This document shows, in pieces, positions 48,224-57,284 of a stretch of DNA of 64,000 nucleotides. The first letter of the stretch is position 1, and every line of letters begins with the position of its first letter. The stretch spans positions 2,914,001 through 2,978,000 of the forward strand of contig OZ244045.1 in assembly GCA_965215295.1 (NCBI GenBank). Direction: 5' to 3'. The translations under genes were made by a program, and so were the position numbers. The notes under the pieces were generated by a model. It had not been told where the DNA came from and ran no database searches. It was given only the letters and a program-made list of their open reading frames with translations. This DNA comes from HK1 sp965215295 (lineage in GTDB: Bacteria; Pseudomonadota; Gammaproteobacteria; HK1).

Positions 48224-49609
48224 TCAACCGAATTCCTCGGTGGTGTAGCGCCACGCCCGCATCGTGTCGGACCAGTGCCCCGCCGGCCAGCCGGCCTTCC
48301 TGGCAAGCTCCCGGACGAAACGCTCCGGCTCGGGGAAGTCCTCCCAGACGCTCGGGAGAAAGGTCGCGCGCCCTTCGTCGTCCTCGAGGACGAGTCCGTC
48401 GATGCCGGGTCGAAGCCGGGCGACGAGGCCGGCCTCGGATTCCACATCCATCGGCTCGCGAGGCGAGAGCACGGAGACCTTGATGTCGATGCCGTCGAGC
48501 TCGTCCCCCTGGAGCGGGGGGAACCTCGGGTCGGCGAACGCCGCGGCGTGGGCGTTGTGCGCGACATCCTCGCCCAGCGGACGTATCGCCCGCAGGCTGC
48601 CGACGCATCCGCGCAGGCGGCCGCCCGACTTCAGGGTCACGAACGTGGCGCGGTCCTCGCCCAGCTCCGGCGGCAGGCGACCGAGATCGACATCGCACGC
48701 TTTCCCGTGGGCGACGCCGTGGCGGATCGAACGCGCGGCAATGCCGAGCACATGCCGCCGCGCTTCGAACCCGAGCACCGGATACGCGGGCTCGAAGAAC
48801 GCATAGGCGCCGTAACCGACCACACGGTCTCGGGGTCCCGCGGTGTCGCCGGAGCTGCGCACGTCGAGGGCGCGCGCCTCCATGCCGTGGCGCTTCGCGA
48901 GGTGCAGCAACCCGTTCACCGCGTGGCATCCGCACGCCTGTTCGTGGCCGACATCGTCGGGGCGCAACGCGACGATGGCCTCGGAGGTCTTCGCATCGAG
49001 GCGCCGCGCGCTCTCGTAGTCGAGGTAGTGGCTCAAGTCCGAGCTGACGACGACCACCGTCTCCGGTCCGCCCCAGAGCACTTCGAGAAGGGTGCCGATC
49101 CCGGCCGGACTCGCCTCGCCGACGAGCAGGGGAACGACGGCGAACCGCGAAAGCACCCGCATCAGGAACGGGAGGTGCACCTCCAAACTGTGCTCGCGCT
49201 CGAACGCCGCGTCGAGCCGGTCGACGAAGGCGAACTCCTCCGCGCGCCGGACCGAGTCCGTATCGATCGGGACAAGTCCGAGCGGAGTCCGAAACGCGTC
49301 CGCGCCACACACCGCCACGCCGCGGACCGGGTGGTAATGCGCGGGGCCGAGCAGCACCACCCGCCGGATCTCGTGCGCGCGGGGCTTCAGGCGCGCGTAT
49401 GCGCTGGCGGCGATGGCTCCGGAGTAGCGGTATCCCGCGTGCGGGGCGATCACCGCCTTGGGCGCCGGCCCCTCCGCACACGCCTCCCGGAGATGGGCAT
49501 CGACTTCCCGCCGCAACGCATCGCCGTCGTCCGGATAGAACATGCCCGCGACGTTCGGCGGCCTTGCCCGCTCGGGTGCGCGAACGCCGGGTGCTCCGAG
49601 CACGTTCAT
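48224..49609 (-). CDS. MEMO1-AMMECR1 fusion (AmmeMemoRadiSam system proteins B and A)
   Basis: A 461-residue two-domain protein. Residues 1-270 are the MEMO1 family (NVAGMFYPDDGDALRREVDA, VIAPHAGYRYSGAIAASAYA, LGPAHYHPVRGVAV, VVSSDLSHYLDYE), a dioxygenase-like metal-binding fold with His residues. Residues about 280-461 are the AMMECR1 domain (ATFVTLKSGGRLRGCVGSLR and FPPLQGDELDGIDIKVSVLS). In the AmmeMemoRadiSam system these act with a radical SAM enzyme on an unknown target. The radical SAM gene is not in the window. It lies between two isomerase genes on the same strand. Confidence 0.93.
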   Translation of the reverse strand: MNVLGAPGVRAPERARPPNVAGMFYPDDGDALRREVDAHLREACAEGPAPKAVIAPHAGYRYSGAIAASAYARLKPRAHEIRRVVLLGPAHYHPVRGVAVCGADAFRTPLGLVPIDTDSVRRAEEFAFVDRLDAAFEREHSLEVHLPFLMRVLSRFAVVPLLVGEASPAGIGTLLEVLWGGPETVVVVSSDLSHYLDYESARRLDAKTSEAIVALRPDDVGHEQACGCHAVNGLLHLAKRHGMEARALDVRSSGDTAGPRDRVVGYGAYAFFEPAYPVLGFEARRHVLGIAARSIRHGVAHGKACDVDLGRLPPELGEDRATFVTLKSGGRLRGCVGSLRAIRPLGEDVAHNAHAAAFADPRFPPLQGDELDGIDIKVSVLSPREPMDVESEAGLVARLRPGIDGLVLEDDEGRATFLPSVWEDFPEPERFVRELARKAGWPAGHWSDTMRAWRYTTEEFG

Positions 49610-49656
49610 GCGCGCATCTTGGGCGGGGGCAGTGCCAAGGTCAACGGCAGGCCGCG

Positions 49657-50259
49657 CTACCAGCCGCCGGCTTCGAGCCAGCGGTCGACTTCGTCCATCC
49701 GGTCTTGGCCCCAGAACGGCTCGCCATCGACCAGGAAGAACGGTGAGCCGAAGACTCCGCGCTCGATCGCGCCGTTCGTCACTTCCTTCAGGCGGTCCTT
49801 GATCGCGGGCTCCTGGATGCCGGCGAGGAGCGCGGCGCGGTCGGCGCCCGCGGCGGCGGCGACGTCCGCCACCACATCGGCCTCGGAGATGTTCCGCCCG
49901 TCGGCGAAGTAGGCGCGGTACAGCGCCTTCGCCAGGAGTTTCGCCTTGCCGGGGTCGCTCCGCTCCATCCAGTACACGGCGCGACAGGCCCCGATGGTGG
50001 CGATCGGAAAGGGCTCGGGAAACCGCAACGGCACCTTGAGGCGCCGTGCGCTGCGCTCCATGTCATGCCTGGAGTACGCGCCCATCATCGGTCGGTCGAC
50101 GAGCGGAGGGGAGCCCGTGATCTTCATCGCCACACCCATGAGATAGGGACGCCAGGCCACGTCGCGACCATGCCGGGCCGCGATCCCGTCGATGCACTCG
50201 CTCGCGAGGTAGCCGTACGGAGAGGAGAAGTCGAAGTAGAACTCGATGGGGTCGGACAT
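49657..50259 (-). CDS. 2-hydroxychromene-2-carboxylate isomerase / DsbA-like family protein (second copy)
   Basis: A 200-residue protein of the same family as the 47386-48036 product. The N-terminus IEFYFDFSSPYGYLASECID has the SSPYGY active-site serine. The C-terminal cis-Pro region is GVFGSPFFLVDGEPFWGQDR. Pairwise they are clearly diverged, so this is an old duplication or separate acquisition. The start at 50259 is the first ATG with family homology. A glutathione-dependent isomerase or disulfide-type role is inferred from the family. Confidence 0.9.
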   Translation of the reverse strand: MSDPIEFYFDFSSPYGYLASECIDGIAARHGRDVAWRPYLMGVAMKITGSPPLVDRPMMGAYSRHDMERSARRLKVPLRFPEPFPIATIGACRAVYWMERSDPGKAKLLAKALYRAYFADGRNISEADVVADVAAAAGADRAALLAGIQEPAIKDRLKEVTNGAIERGVFGSPFFLVDGEPFWGQDRMDEVDRWLEAGGW

Positions 50260-50470
50260 CGTTGCTGGCCCTCGTCTGTGGGGTGGCGGGAAACGTGTCC
50301 GCGATACTGTAATCGAAGATCGGGACCGGCCGACGGCGACCCGGTGCGCGGAACCGGTTCGCTGCCGGTCCTCGCGGCCGGCCCCGGGCCTCGCCGGGAC
50401 GCGGAAGGCGCACGCCCGGCCTCGATCTGTTACAGATCGCAATCTGCCGGAGACGAACCGGGACGGCGCC

Positions 50471-52084
50471 GTGGACTGGATGCTTCGGGAACTCGCGACC
50501 TCGACCGAGACGCTGGGCGCGTTCCTCACACCCGATCTGTCCCGCATCGGCGACCCCGACGTCGTCGCGCGCCTCGTCCTCCAGGTGCTGCTCCTGGTCG
50601 GCTCGGCCTACTTCTCCGGTTCCGAGACCGCGCTGTTCTCGCTCTCGCGCCTCGACCTGCAGAAGCTGCGCCGGGAACGCAACCGCCACTCCGACGCGCT
50701 GCACGAGCTGCTCGACCACCCGCGCCGCCTGATCATCTCGATCCTGTGCGGGAACGAGCTCGTCAACATCGCGGCGGCCGCCAACATGGCGGGGATCCTG
50801 GTCATCCTGTACGGGCCGGAACGCGCGGGGCTCGTCACCGTGCTGGTCATGATTCCGCTGCTGCTCCTGCTCTGCGAAGTGACGCCGAAGACGATCGCGG
50901 TATCGACCCCGGTGACCGTGTCCACCCGTATCGTGGCCGCTCCGATGACCTTGTGGGTGAGGGTGGCGACCCCGCTGGTGTGGGCGATTCGCGGCGTCTC
51001 CGACCGGCTCACGACGCGGATCGTCGGCGAGGAGAAGGCGGCGGAGAACATCCTGCACGTCGACGAATTCCGCACCCTGGTCGAGACGAGCGCCCAGGAG
51101 GGGGAGCTCGACGCGACCGAGCGGGCCCTCATCTACAACCTGCTCGAAGCGGGCGACACCGAAATCGTCGAGATCATGACGCCCCGCACCCGGACCAACT
51201 TCATCGAGGCGTCGCTCGACATCGACGACGTCCTGGACCTCTTCCGCCGCTACCGGCACTCGCGGGTGCCCGTCTACCGGGGCTCGCGCGACAACCTGGT
51301 GGGCTTCCTCCATGCGGAAGACATCGTGCGCATCGTGTTCGACGACACCGACATCTCCACCCTCACCCTCGACGACCTCCTCCGCCCTCCCGTCGTCGTC
51401 CCCCTGACCAAGAAGGTCGACGAGATGTTCGACTTCTTCCAGGCGAACCAGGCGCGCGCCGCAGCGGTGCTCAACGAGTTCGGCGGGGTGGAGGGGTTCG
51501 TCACCATGAACGACGTGCTCACCTTCATCTTCGGGCAGATCTCGGGCGAGATCCGCGGGCAGGAGCACTACGAGGAGCGCGACGAAGACGTCTACGAGGT
51601 CCCCGGCGACATGAAGCTCACGGACTTCAACAACCTGACGAACTTCGGGATCGAGGACCCGCGCATGACCACGATCGGAGGCGTCGCGTTCCGCCATCTC
51701 GACCGCCTGCCGAGGGTCGGCGACGACATGAACGTGGAAGGCATCCGGATCACGGTGCTGGAGATGGAGGCGCACCGGATCGCGCGGGTCCGGGTCGCGC
51801 GCGGGCAGGTGGCGGCCGATCTCGAGGACGAGGGGCCGGTCGTGTCCGGGCACGCCGCGGGAGACGGAGACGGGTCCGGGGAAGACGAGGTCCCGGAAGC
51901 GCGCGCGAGCGCCGACGGCGAGGCCCTCCCCCCCGAGGATACGGTCATCGACTCGCCGGCGGTTGCCGCAGACCCGGCGACTGCCGCGGACGACGAGCCC
52001 GGGCCTCAAGCCGGGCCGCCCGAGAGCGAAGACGCCTCGCCCGCGCCGGATGCGCTCGACCGGCCGCGGTCCACGGCCGACTGA
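50471..52084 (+). CDS. CNNM/DUF21-CBS family transporter-like protein (hemolysin family) 1
   Basis: About 537 residues. An N-terminal DUF21 membrane domain has LLVGSAYFSGSETALFSLSR, GNELVNIAAAANMAGILV and a conserved LCEVTPKTIAV. It is followed by a paired CBS domain (IMTPRTRTNFIEASLDIDDV, RVPVYRGSRDNLVGFLHAED) and a CorC_HlyC domain (GVAFRHLDRLPRVGDDM). The C-terminal 80 residues are acidic and Ala/Pro/Asp-rich, probably disordered. CNNM/CorC proteins mediate Mg2+ or other divalent cation transport. The start is the GTG at 50471, with an ATG at 50480 as alternative. It is followed 17 bp on by a second family member. Confidence 0.88.
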   Translation: MDWMLRELATSTETLGAFLTPDLSRIGDPDVVARLVLQVLLLVGSAYFSGSETALFSLSRLDLQKLRRERNRHSDALHELLDHPRRLIISILCGNELVNIAAAANMAGILVILYGPERAGLVTVLVMIPLLLLLCEVTPKTIAVSTPVTVSTRIVAAPMTLWVRVATPLVWAIRGVSDRLTTRIVGEEKAAENILHVDEFRTLVETSAQEGELDATERALIYNLLEAGDTEIVEIMTPRTRTNFIEASLDIDDVLDLFRRYRHSRVPVYRGSRDNLVGFLHAEDIVRIVFDDTDISTLTLDDLLRPPVVVPLTKKVDEMFDFFQANQARAAAVLNEFGGVEGFVTMNDVLTFIFGQISGEIRGQEHYEERDEDVYEVPGDMKLTDFNNLTNFGIEDPRMTTIGGVAFRHLDRLPRVGDDMNVEGIRITVLEMEAHRIARVRVARGQVAADLEDEGPVVSGHAAGDGDGSGEDEVPEARASADGEALPPEDTVIDSPAVAADPATAADDEPGPQAGPPESEDASPAPDALDRPRSTAD

Positions 52085-52101
52085 TCGAGGAGGGAGGCGC
52101 G

Positions 52102-53427
52102 ATGGACCTCTTCTGGATTCTCGTGAGCATGCTGGCCCTGCTCCTGCTCAAGGGGTTCTTCTCGGGCTCGGAGATCGCGCTGGTCAACGCGGACAAGATC
52201 AAGCTGAGCGCACGGGCGAACCAGGGCGACCGGGGCGCGAGACTCGTGCTCCGGATGTTCCAGCGTCCGGAGGTGCTGCTCGGCACGACCCTCGTCGGCA
52301 CCAACATCTCCACCGTGATCCTCACGACGATCGGGACGCTGCTCATGATCCGCCACTTCGGAGAGCGCGGCGACGTCATCGCCTTCCTGGTGTTCACCCC
52401 GCTGTTCCTGATCGTCGGCGAAATCGTGCCGAAGAGCGTCTACCAGCAGAAATCCGATGGCCTCGCTCCCGCCGTGGTGTATCCGCTGCGCGCCTTCTCG
52501 CTGCTCTTCTACCCCGTCGTCTTCGTGTTCTCGCGCGCCGCCCGGCTCGCCGCCCGCCTCGTGGGCGTGCGTCCGGCCGGGCAGACGCTGTTCATGACAC
52601 GGGAGCAGATCCGCTCCGTCGCCGAGATGGCCGAGCGGGCTTCGATCGTGAGCCCCTTCGACCGCGGGCGGATCCGCAGGGTCATCCGCTTCGCGGGGAC
52701 GACGGTGGGGGAGGCGATGATCCCGGTGGCCGAGATCACCGCCATCGACGAACGAACGAAGACCGCGAAGGCGGTCAAGCTCGTGCGGCGCCGCGGCTAC
52801 AACCGGCTTCCGCTGTACCGCGGGAACATCAGCAACGTGGTCGGCATCGTCACCCTGACCACCTGGGACCTGATCGATCCGGGACTCGCCGGCCGTCCCA
52901 TCGACGACTTCACGCAGCCCGCCCACTACGTCTCCGCCCATCAGACCATCGACGAGCTGCTCCCGGTGCTGCGCACGCGCAAGGACCACATGGCGATCGT
53001 GGTCGACGAGTTCGGCTCCACGGTGGGGATGATCACGATGGAGGACGTGCTGGAGGAGGTCGTCGGTGAAATCGACGTGGGCTACGACTTCGACGAGTAC
53101 CTCCCCCGGCGCCGGCGGGTCTACGAGATGCTCGACGAGGAGGTCTATCTCATGGACTCGCGCCTGCCGATCTCGGAGGTCAACGACACCCTGGAGATCG
53201 ACCTTCCCACGAAGGAGTCGCACACCATCGGCGGGCTCGTCATGACGCGGCTTCGGCGCATACCGGCGCGGGGGGAGAGCATCGTGGAGTCGGGTTACCG
53301 CTTCACGGTGGAGGAAGCATCGGAGCGCACCGTCCTCAAGCTGCGCGTCGAGCCGGTCGGTGCGGGTACGGGTGCTGCGGGTGCGGGTACGACGACATCG
53401 ACGGATGATGGCAGGCGAGGAGGCTGA
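52102..53427 (+). CDS. CNNM/DUF21-CBS family transporter-like protein (hemolysin family) 2
   Basis: A 441-residue protein preceded by a strong GAGGAGGGAGG. The DUF21 domain shows LLKGFFSGSEIALVNADKIK, GTNISTVILTTIGTLL and IVGEIVPKSVYQQ. The CBS pair has EAMIPVAEITAIDERTKTAK and HMAIVVDEFGSTVGMITMED. The C-terminal CorC domain includes LPTKESHTIGGLVM. It is paralogous to the preceding gene and in the same operon, so a heteromeric transporter is possible (inference). The last residues are Gly/Thr-rich. Confidence 0.92.
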   Translation: MDLFWILVSMLALLLLKGFFSGSEIALVNADKIKLSARANQGDRGARLVLRMFQRPEVLLGTTLVGTNISTVILTTIGTLLMIRHFGERGDVIAFLVFTPLFLIVGEIVPKSVYQQKSDGLAPAVVYPLRAFSLLFYPVVFVFSRAARLAARLVGVRPAGQTLFMTREQIRSVAEMAERASIVSPFDRGRIRRVIRFAGTTVGEAMIPVAEITAIDERTKTAKAVKLVRRRGYNRLPLYRGNISNVVGIVTLTTWDLIDPGLAGRPIDDFTQPAHYVSAHQTIDELLPVLRTRKDHMAIVVDEFGSTVGMITMEDVLEEVVGEIDVGYDFDEYLPRRRRVYEMLDEEVYLMDSRLPISEVNDTLEIDLPTKESHTIGGLVMTRLRRIPARGESIVESGYRFTVEEASERTVLKLRVEPVGAGTGAAGAGTTTSTDDGRRGG

Positions 53428-53683
53428 AGCGCCGCCCTCGCAACGCTGATGACGCCCGGACGCTCAGGGCACTCGGAAGCTCATGCCGAAGAAGAGGACA
53501 CGGCGGCGGGGACGTTCACGCGGAGGCGGACCGGAGCCGGCGAGGAGGGTTCCGACACCGTGGGAATTGCGGGTGGCCGCTGGCGATGGCGCTCTGCTAC
53601 AGTGCTTGCCCGCGCAGGGAGGCGTCGTGGCAGTTCGCTAACCGGTGTGGCATCGAGCCCGGGATTTCAGGGGATACCGTTTG

Positions 53684-54223
53684 GTGACCAAGCCCACCTT
53701 GCCCATTCATGACATGGAGCAACGCCACCCCGGACTGACGAAGGCCATCGCGAACTCGCATGCCGAAGCCGCGCGTGTATGCCTGGACCGGCACCACCGT
53801 TCCCCCACGGACTTCGATCTGGACCGGAACGGTACGCGGTCGGCAGCAGTCGTCAAATGGCACTCGCCCGACGCACGAACGTGCGACGCGTGGGCGAACG
53901 AGATCGAAACAACGGAGGCCGGCGCTTGCGCTTGTGTGCTCGCGGCGACCGAGCTTACGGACGATCTCGTCGCCGTCCGCAGAGCGGAGACCAGAACCGG
54001 CGCGGACTATTACATCGCCCCGAAGGGCACCGCACCGGACGACCTTGAAGATTGCAGGCGACTGGAAGTATCCGGCGTTGATCGCGGATCGGAGAACACG
54101 ATCAATCAGCGCCTCCGGACCAAGTTGAAACAGGCTGCGGCGGGGAACAGCAACCTTCCCGCACTGGCGGGCGTCGTCGGCTTCAGCGCGCGGCTGATCA
54201 TTCTGTCCGATCTCGAGCCTTGA
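53684..54223 (+). CDS. Unknown protein, first gene of a two-gene operon
   Basis: About 179 residues from the GTG at 53684, with GGGGATA upstream; an ATG at 53714 is an alternative. No family is recognised. A central block is ACACVLAATELTDDLVAVRR with YYIAPKGTAPDDLEDCRRLE, and the C-terminus is hydrophobic (GVVGFSARLIILSDL). The segment ALVAVRRAETRTGADYY-like suggests a beta-rich fold that may recognise a ligand. The stop overlaps a possible TTG start of the next gene, so the two are coupled. It lies near the restriction locus, which only weakly suggests a defence role. Confidence 0.6.
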   Translation: MTKPTLPIHDMEQRHPGLTKAIANSHAEAARVCLDRHHRSPTDFDLDRNGTRSAAVVKWHSPDARTCDAWANEIETTEAGACACVLAATELTDDLVAVRRAETRTGADYYIAPKGTAPDDLEDCRRLEVSGVDRGSENTINQRLRTKLKQAAAGNSNLPALAGVVGFSARLIILSDLEP

Positions 54224-54249
54224 CGACGCGATTGGCTGGCGACAGTCCG

Positions 54250-55359
54250 ATGTCCTGGATCGAACACCATGAGGTCAGCGAGGGACTCGCCTCGCAAGCA
54301 CAGACCGCGCAACGCGAAGGCCGACGAGAAGACGCGCTGGCCTTGTACGCCCGAGCGGCCGACGCCGAGGACAAGGCTCTCGCGGACCTGGATGCCTCGA
54401 AAACACGAACCTTGGGTATCTCGGCGGTAAGCGCAGTATCGCTCTACTACAAGGCGGCTTCGTTCGCGCGCGCCGAGAAAGTTGCGACGCGATGCTTGGC
54501 GCTTGACTCGCTGCCCGCCTTCGCCAGGGAGCAGCTACGGGTCTTGCTCCAGTCCATCTGGAGCGAGCAGGTCCGAGGGGAAACGGGCACGCAGTTCGCA
54601 CCGGGTCAGGTTCTGGTCTCTGTCCAGGGCGGCGAAGTCGTTCCCGGCGGTGCACCGCTCGATCTGATCGTGGACAAGGTGAAGACCGTTCAATCGCTGT
54701 TCCATAGAACCGCCGAATTCCTGGCTGGCCTCGAACATCGCCGACGCGGCCTTCCAAGCAAGGTCATCCAGGAAAGCTGTCGTCCCTGGCTGTTCCAGAC
54801 CCAACCGGGCAGCTATCAATTCGCGGTTGCCATTCAAGAAGAGTATCAACCCGACATGTTCAGACCCGGGTTGCCGCCGCCGAGAGACGTCGCGGACTGC
54901 TTCTTGCAAATCCTCCGTGTCGGGATAGAAGATCCGGAAGAGCACTTTACGGAAGTCGTGCCCGATTCCGACTACCGCAGTACGTTCCTGAAACTGACAA
55001 GGAATCTGGCGCCCCAAGGAAAAGTCTGCGACAGACTGGAAGTTCGATCCGTGGATGGGTCTCGGACAATCACGCTCGACCCCGATATTCGACAAAGCCT
55101 AGGGGCGACAATTCGAGACCTCAAGACGACGGAAGAAGTGTCACCCAGCCCTCCCGAGCCGTTGAATGGAATACTTCGTGCGGTCCATCTCGACAAGGAT
55201 TGGCTTGAACTGGCGGTCGACGACAAGCATCTTCGCGTGGTTGACGTCGGCGATCAGGTGGACGACGTGATCGGTCCCATGGTCAACAAGCCGGTGATCG
55301 TGCACGTGTCCAGGGAGCACGAGAAGCGCAGGTTCCTGGACATCGAACCCGACGACTGA
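54250..55359 (+). CDS. Unknown protein with TPR-like N-terminus
   Basis: About 369 residues from the ATG at 54250; a TTG at 54220 overlapping the previous stop is an alternative. Residues 1-95 form helical pairs with TPR-like spacing (GREDALALYARAADAEDKAL, AVSLYYKAASFARAEKVATR). The remainder is mixed, with a conserved-looking C-terminal beta region ILRAVHLDKDWLELAVDDKH and VDDVIGPMVNKPVIVHVSRE. No enzymatic motif is recognised. It is the partner of the preceding unknown gene. Confidence 0.65.
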   Translation: MSWIEHHEVSEGLASQAQTAQREGRREDALALYARAADAEDKALADLDASKTRTLGISAVSAVSLYYKAASFARAEKVATRCLALDSLPAFAREQLRVLLQSIWSEQVRGETGTQFAPGQVLVSVQGGEVVPGGAPLDLIVDKVKTVQSLFHRTAEFLAGLEHRRRGLPSKVIQESCRPWLFQTQPGSYQFAVAIQEEYQPDMFRPGLPPPRDVADCFLQILRVGIEDPEEHFTEVVPDSDYRSTFLKLTRNLAPQGKVCDRLEVRSVDGSRTITLDPDIRQSLGATIRDLKTTEEVSPSPPEPLNGILRAVHLDKDWLELAVDDKHLRVVDVGDQVDDVIGPMVNKPVIVHVSREHEKRRFLDIEPDD

Positions 55360-55530
55360 CGATTCTTGTAGCGCTCCTCTTGGGGCATGGCCGCTTCGTC
55401 GGCCGGACCGAAGGTCGGACGCCAAATCGGCCAATACAAGGCGCTTCGCAACATCAATTCGAACTGTTAAAGGACTACATGCATCGAGAGCAACTGAGGT
55501 CCTTCATCCATACCAGAGAGTATTTCTGAC

Positions 55531-55925
55531 ATGTCTACAGAGCGTCCGACATCCGAATCGTACCGGGAAGAAATAAGAAAGAGAAACGTGAGGATCAACA
55601 CCGAAACGGTAGCCGCTCACGAGAAGCTTGAGAGAGAGCTTCAGATGATTGGGATCGAGATCAAACCGAGCTTCAATCTCGATCCACCGTTAGGACGGAG
55701 CCGTACAGGTATCCATAACCGGAACGATTGACGAAAACGCCATCGACGCATTCGACATCCGCCATGCGGATAGGGTCGCCTCGTCGAGGCGGGAGGCTTC
55801 ACGACCGAAGTCGACGTACTGGATTCCATCGACCCGACCCACCGCCGCATCAGAGCCGTGGATCACCGCTTTATCCGTCGCCTCCCGGGCCTCGTTGCAG
55901 AACCACCGCTCTCCCTAGATACCTC
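55531..55925 (+). pseudogene. Small gene broken by probable frameshifts
   Basis: The intact opening frame is 66 codons (MSTERPTSESYREEIRKRN, later IGIEIKPSFNLDPPL) and ends at 55731. Protein-like sequence resumes in another frame from about 55694 (DGAVQVSITGTIDENAIDAF and DIRHADRVA). It then appears in a third frame from about 55774 (RLVEAGGFTTEVDVLDSIDP, then RRIRAVDHRFIRRL). Joined, these suggest one original protein of about 130 residues with two indels. The N-terminal 66 residues may still be made. The family is unknown. Confidence 0.4.
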
Positions 55926-55933
55926 ACGAGTGC

Positions 55934-57184
55934 TCAATCGGGTGCGTGATGTTGGGTCCTTCCCTTCCCGAGCCGGACGATGAAACGGTCATCTTCCTCG
56001 GCAAGGTCCGGCTCCGTTCCGTTGTGGCGCCGCATCGATTCGATGATCCGGTAGCGAATCCCCATTCCGAAGTGCTCGATGTAACCGTAGTCGCGGAGGA
56101 TTTCCTTGAGCAGTTCGTTGCGGGCCACCCGAACGACGCCCTCTCTCATCTTCTCCACCGTCACGCCATTCGGAAGCCGACCCGGCGAGATGACTTCCAT
56201 TCGGTCGCGATACAGCGAGACCTCGATGTCGGTCCCCTCGCGCGCGTAGTCGCGATGGGCGACCGCGTTCACAATCGCTTCTCGCACCGCGTCAACGGGA
56301 AACGCTCCCTTTCGGCGCCGGCGCCCGCCTTCGAGCCACGCGACGCTCCCCATGTTGCGCTTCACGAAGTCCACGGTACGGTCGATCACACCCTTCTCCA
56401 CCGCCGTACCGCGCCTCGACACGCGCGAGGTCAGCGGTCCGCGAATCCGCTCTTCATCGACCGTATCGTAGTCCTTCTCAAGACCCGTAAACGCCACCGC
56501 GGTCACGCCGGCCTGCGGCAAGCGGCGGTTCGGGTTGTCGCCGAACAGCAGGAGTCCGGAGACCGATGTGACAACGTCATGTCCCACCGTGACAAGCAGG
56601 TCCGAGTTGAGCAGGAGCCGCCCCCAGCTTTCGAGATCCGACCGGGTCGGCACTGATCGCTTCAAGATGTCCCGGTAGTAGTTTTCGACTCGATCCATGT
56701 CGAGATTGTCCGGTCCGGTGTCCAGCACCGCCTTGAGCTCGTATCGGACCAGTCGGGTCATCTGGTAGAACCGGCCTTCCTCTTCGCGTGTCGCCTCCCG
56801 GGAGGTGCTTCCGACCCGGATGAACGTCACCCAAGCATTGCCTCGTCTTGCCTTGTACGGCTTTCCCGGACTGTCCACGGCAAGCTCAATGACTCCCGCC
56901 TTCTTGCCACTCTCGGTCTCGATGCAGGTCCAGACAGGGATAGTGGCGGGCTGGAGGTTCTGGCGGGCAAGGTTCATCACCCACTCCTCCGCATCCCCGC
57001 GGCTTCTGGTCAGCCCGGAGATCCGACCGTCGTCCTCGACTCCGAGCAGAATGACGCCGCCTTCGAGGTTCAGCAACGCGGCCATCTCAGTTGCGAGCTC
57101 ATCCGGATGACAGTCATCGCGCTCGAATTCGACGCGCGAATTCTCGCCATTGGCAATGCGTTCGAGCAGTTCCGCTCTGTTCAT
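55934..57184 (-). CDS. AlbA_2 (Schlafen-like) and HATPase_c_4 domain protein, third copy
   Basis: A 416-residue protein. The AlbA_2 domain is SRVEFERDDCHPDELATEMA with ALLNLEGGVILLGVEDDG. The C-terminal HATPase_c_4 region is DAVREAIVNAVAHRDYAREG and LYRDRMEVISPGRLPNGVTV, followed by HFGMGIRYRIIESM. The ATG at 57184 is preferred over a GTG at 57187. It is the last gene of the R-M-S order on the minus strand, 100 bp after hsdS. Proteins of this type are often embedded in type I restriction loci; the role is unproven but probably regulatory or accessory. Confidence 0.88.
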   Translation of the reverse strand: MNRAELLERIANGENSRVEFERDDCHPDELATEMAALLNLEGGVILLGVEDDGRISGLTRSRGDAEEWVMNLARQNLQPATIPVWTCIETESGKKAGVIELAVDSPGKPYKARRGNAWVTFIRVGSTSREATREEEGRFYQMTRLVRYELKAVLDTGPDNLDMDRVENYYRDILKRSVPTRSDLESWGRLLLNSDLLVTVGHDVVTSVSGLLLFGDNPNRRLPQAGVTAVAFTGLEKDYDTVDEERIRGPLTSRVSRRGTAVEKGVIDRTVDFVKRNMGSVAWLEGGRRRRKGAFPVDAVREAIVNAVAHRDYAREGTDIEVSLYRDRMEVISPGRLPNGVTVEKMREGVVRVARNELLKEILRDYGYIEHFGMGIRYRIIESMRRHNGTEPDLAEEDDRFIVRLGKGRTQHHAPD

Positions 57185-57284
57185 CACTCGGAAACCGTAC
57201 TTCCGACGGCGCGCTCGGGAGCCGTGCCGCGTCCGTGGTTTCCTGCCATCAACTCGCTTCTTCTCTTGCTGTCCACGATGTCAG

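Noticed and set aside
53449..53712. An 87-codon frame after the second CNNM gene
   Set aside because: Composition is Gly/Arg/Ser-rich without motifs and it overlaps the start of the better-supported unknown gene.
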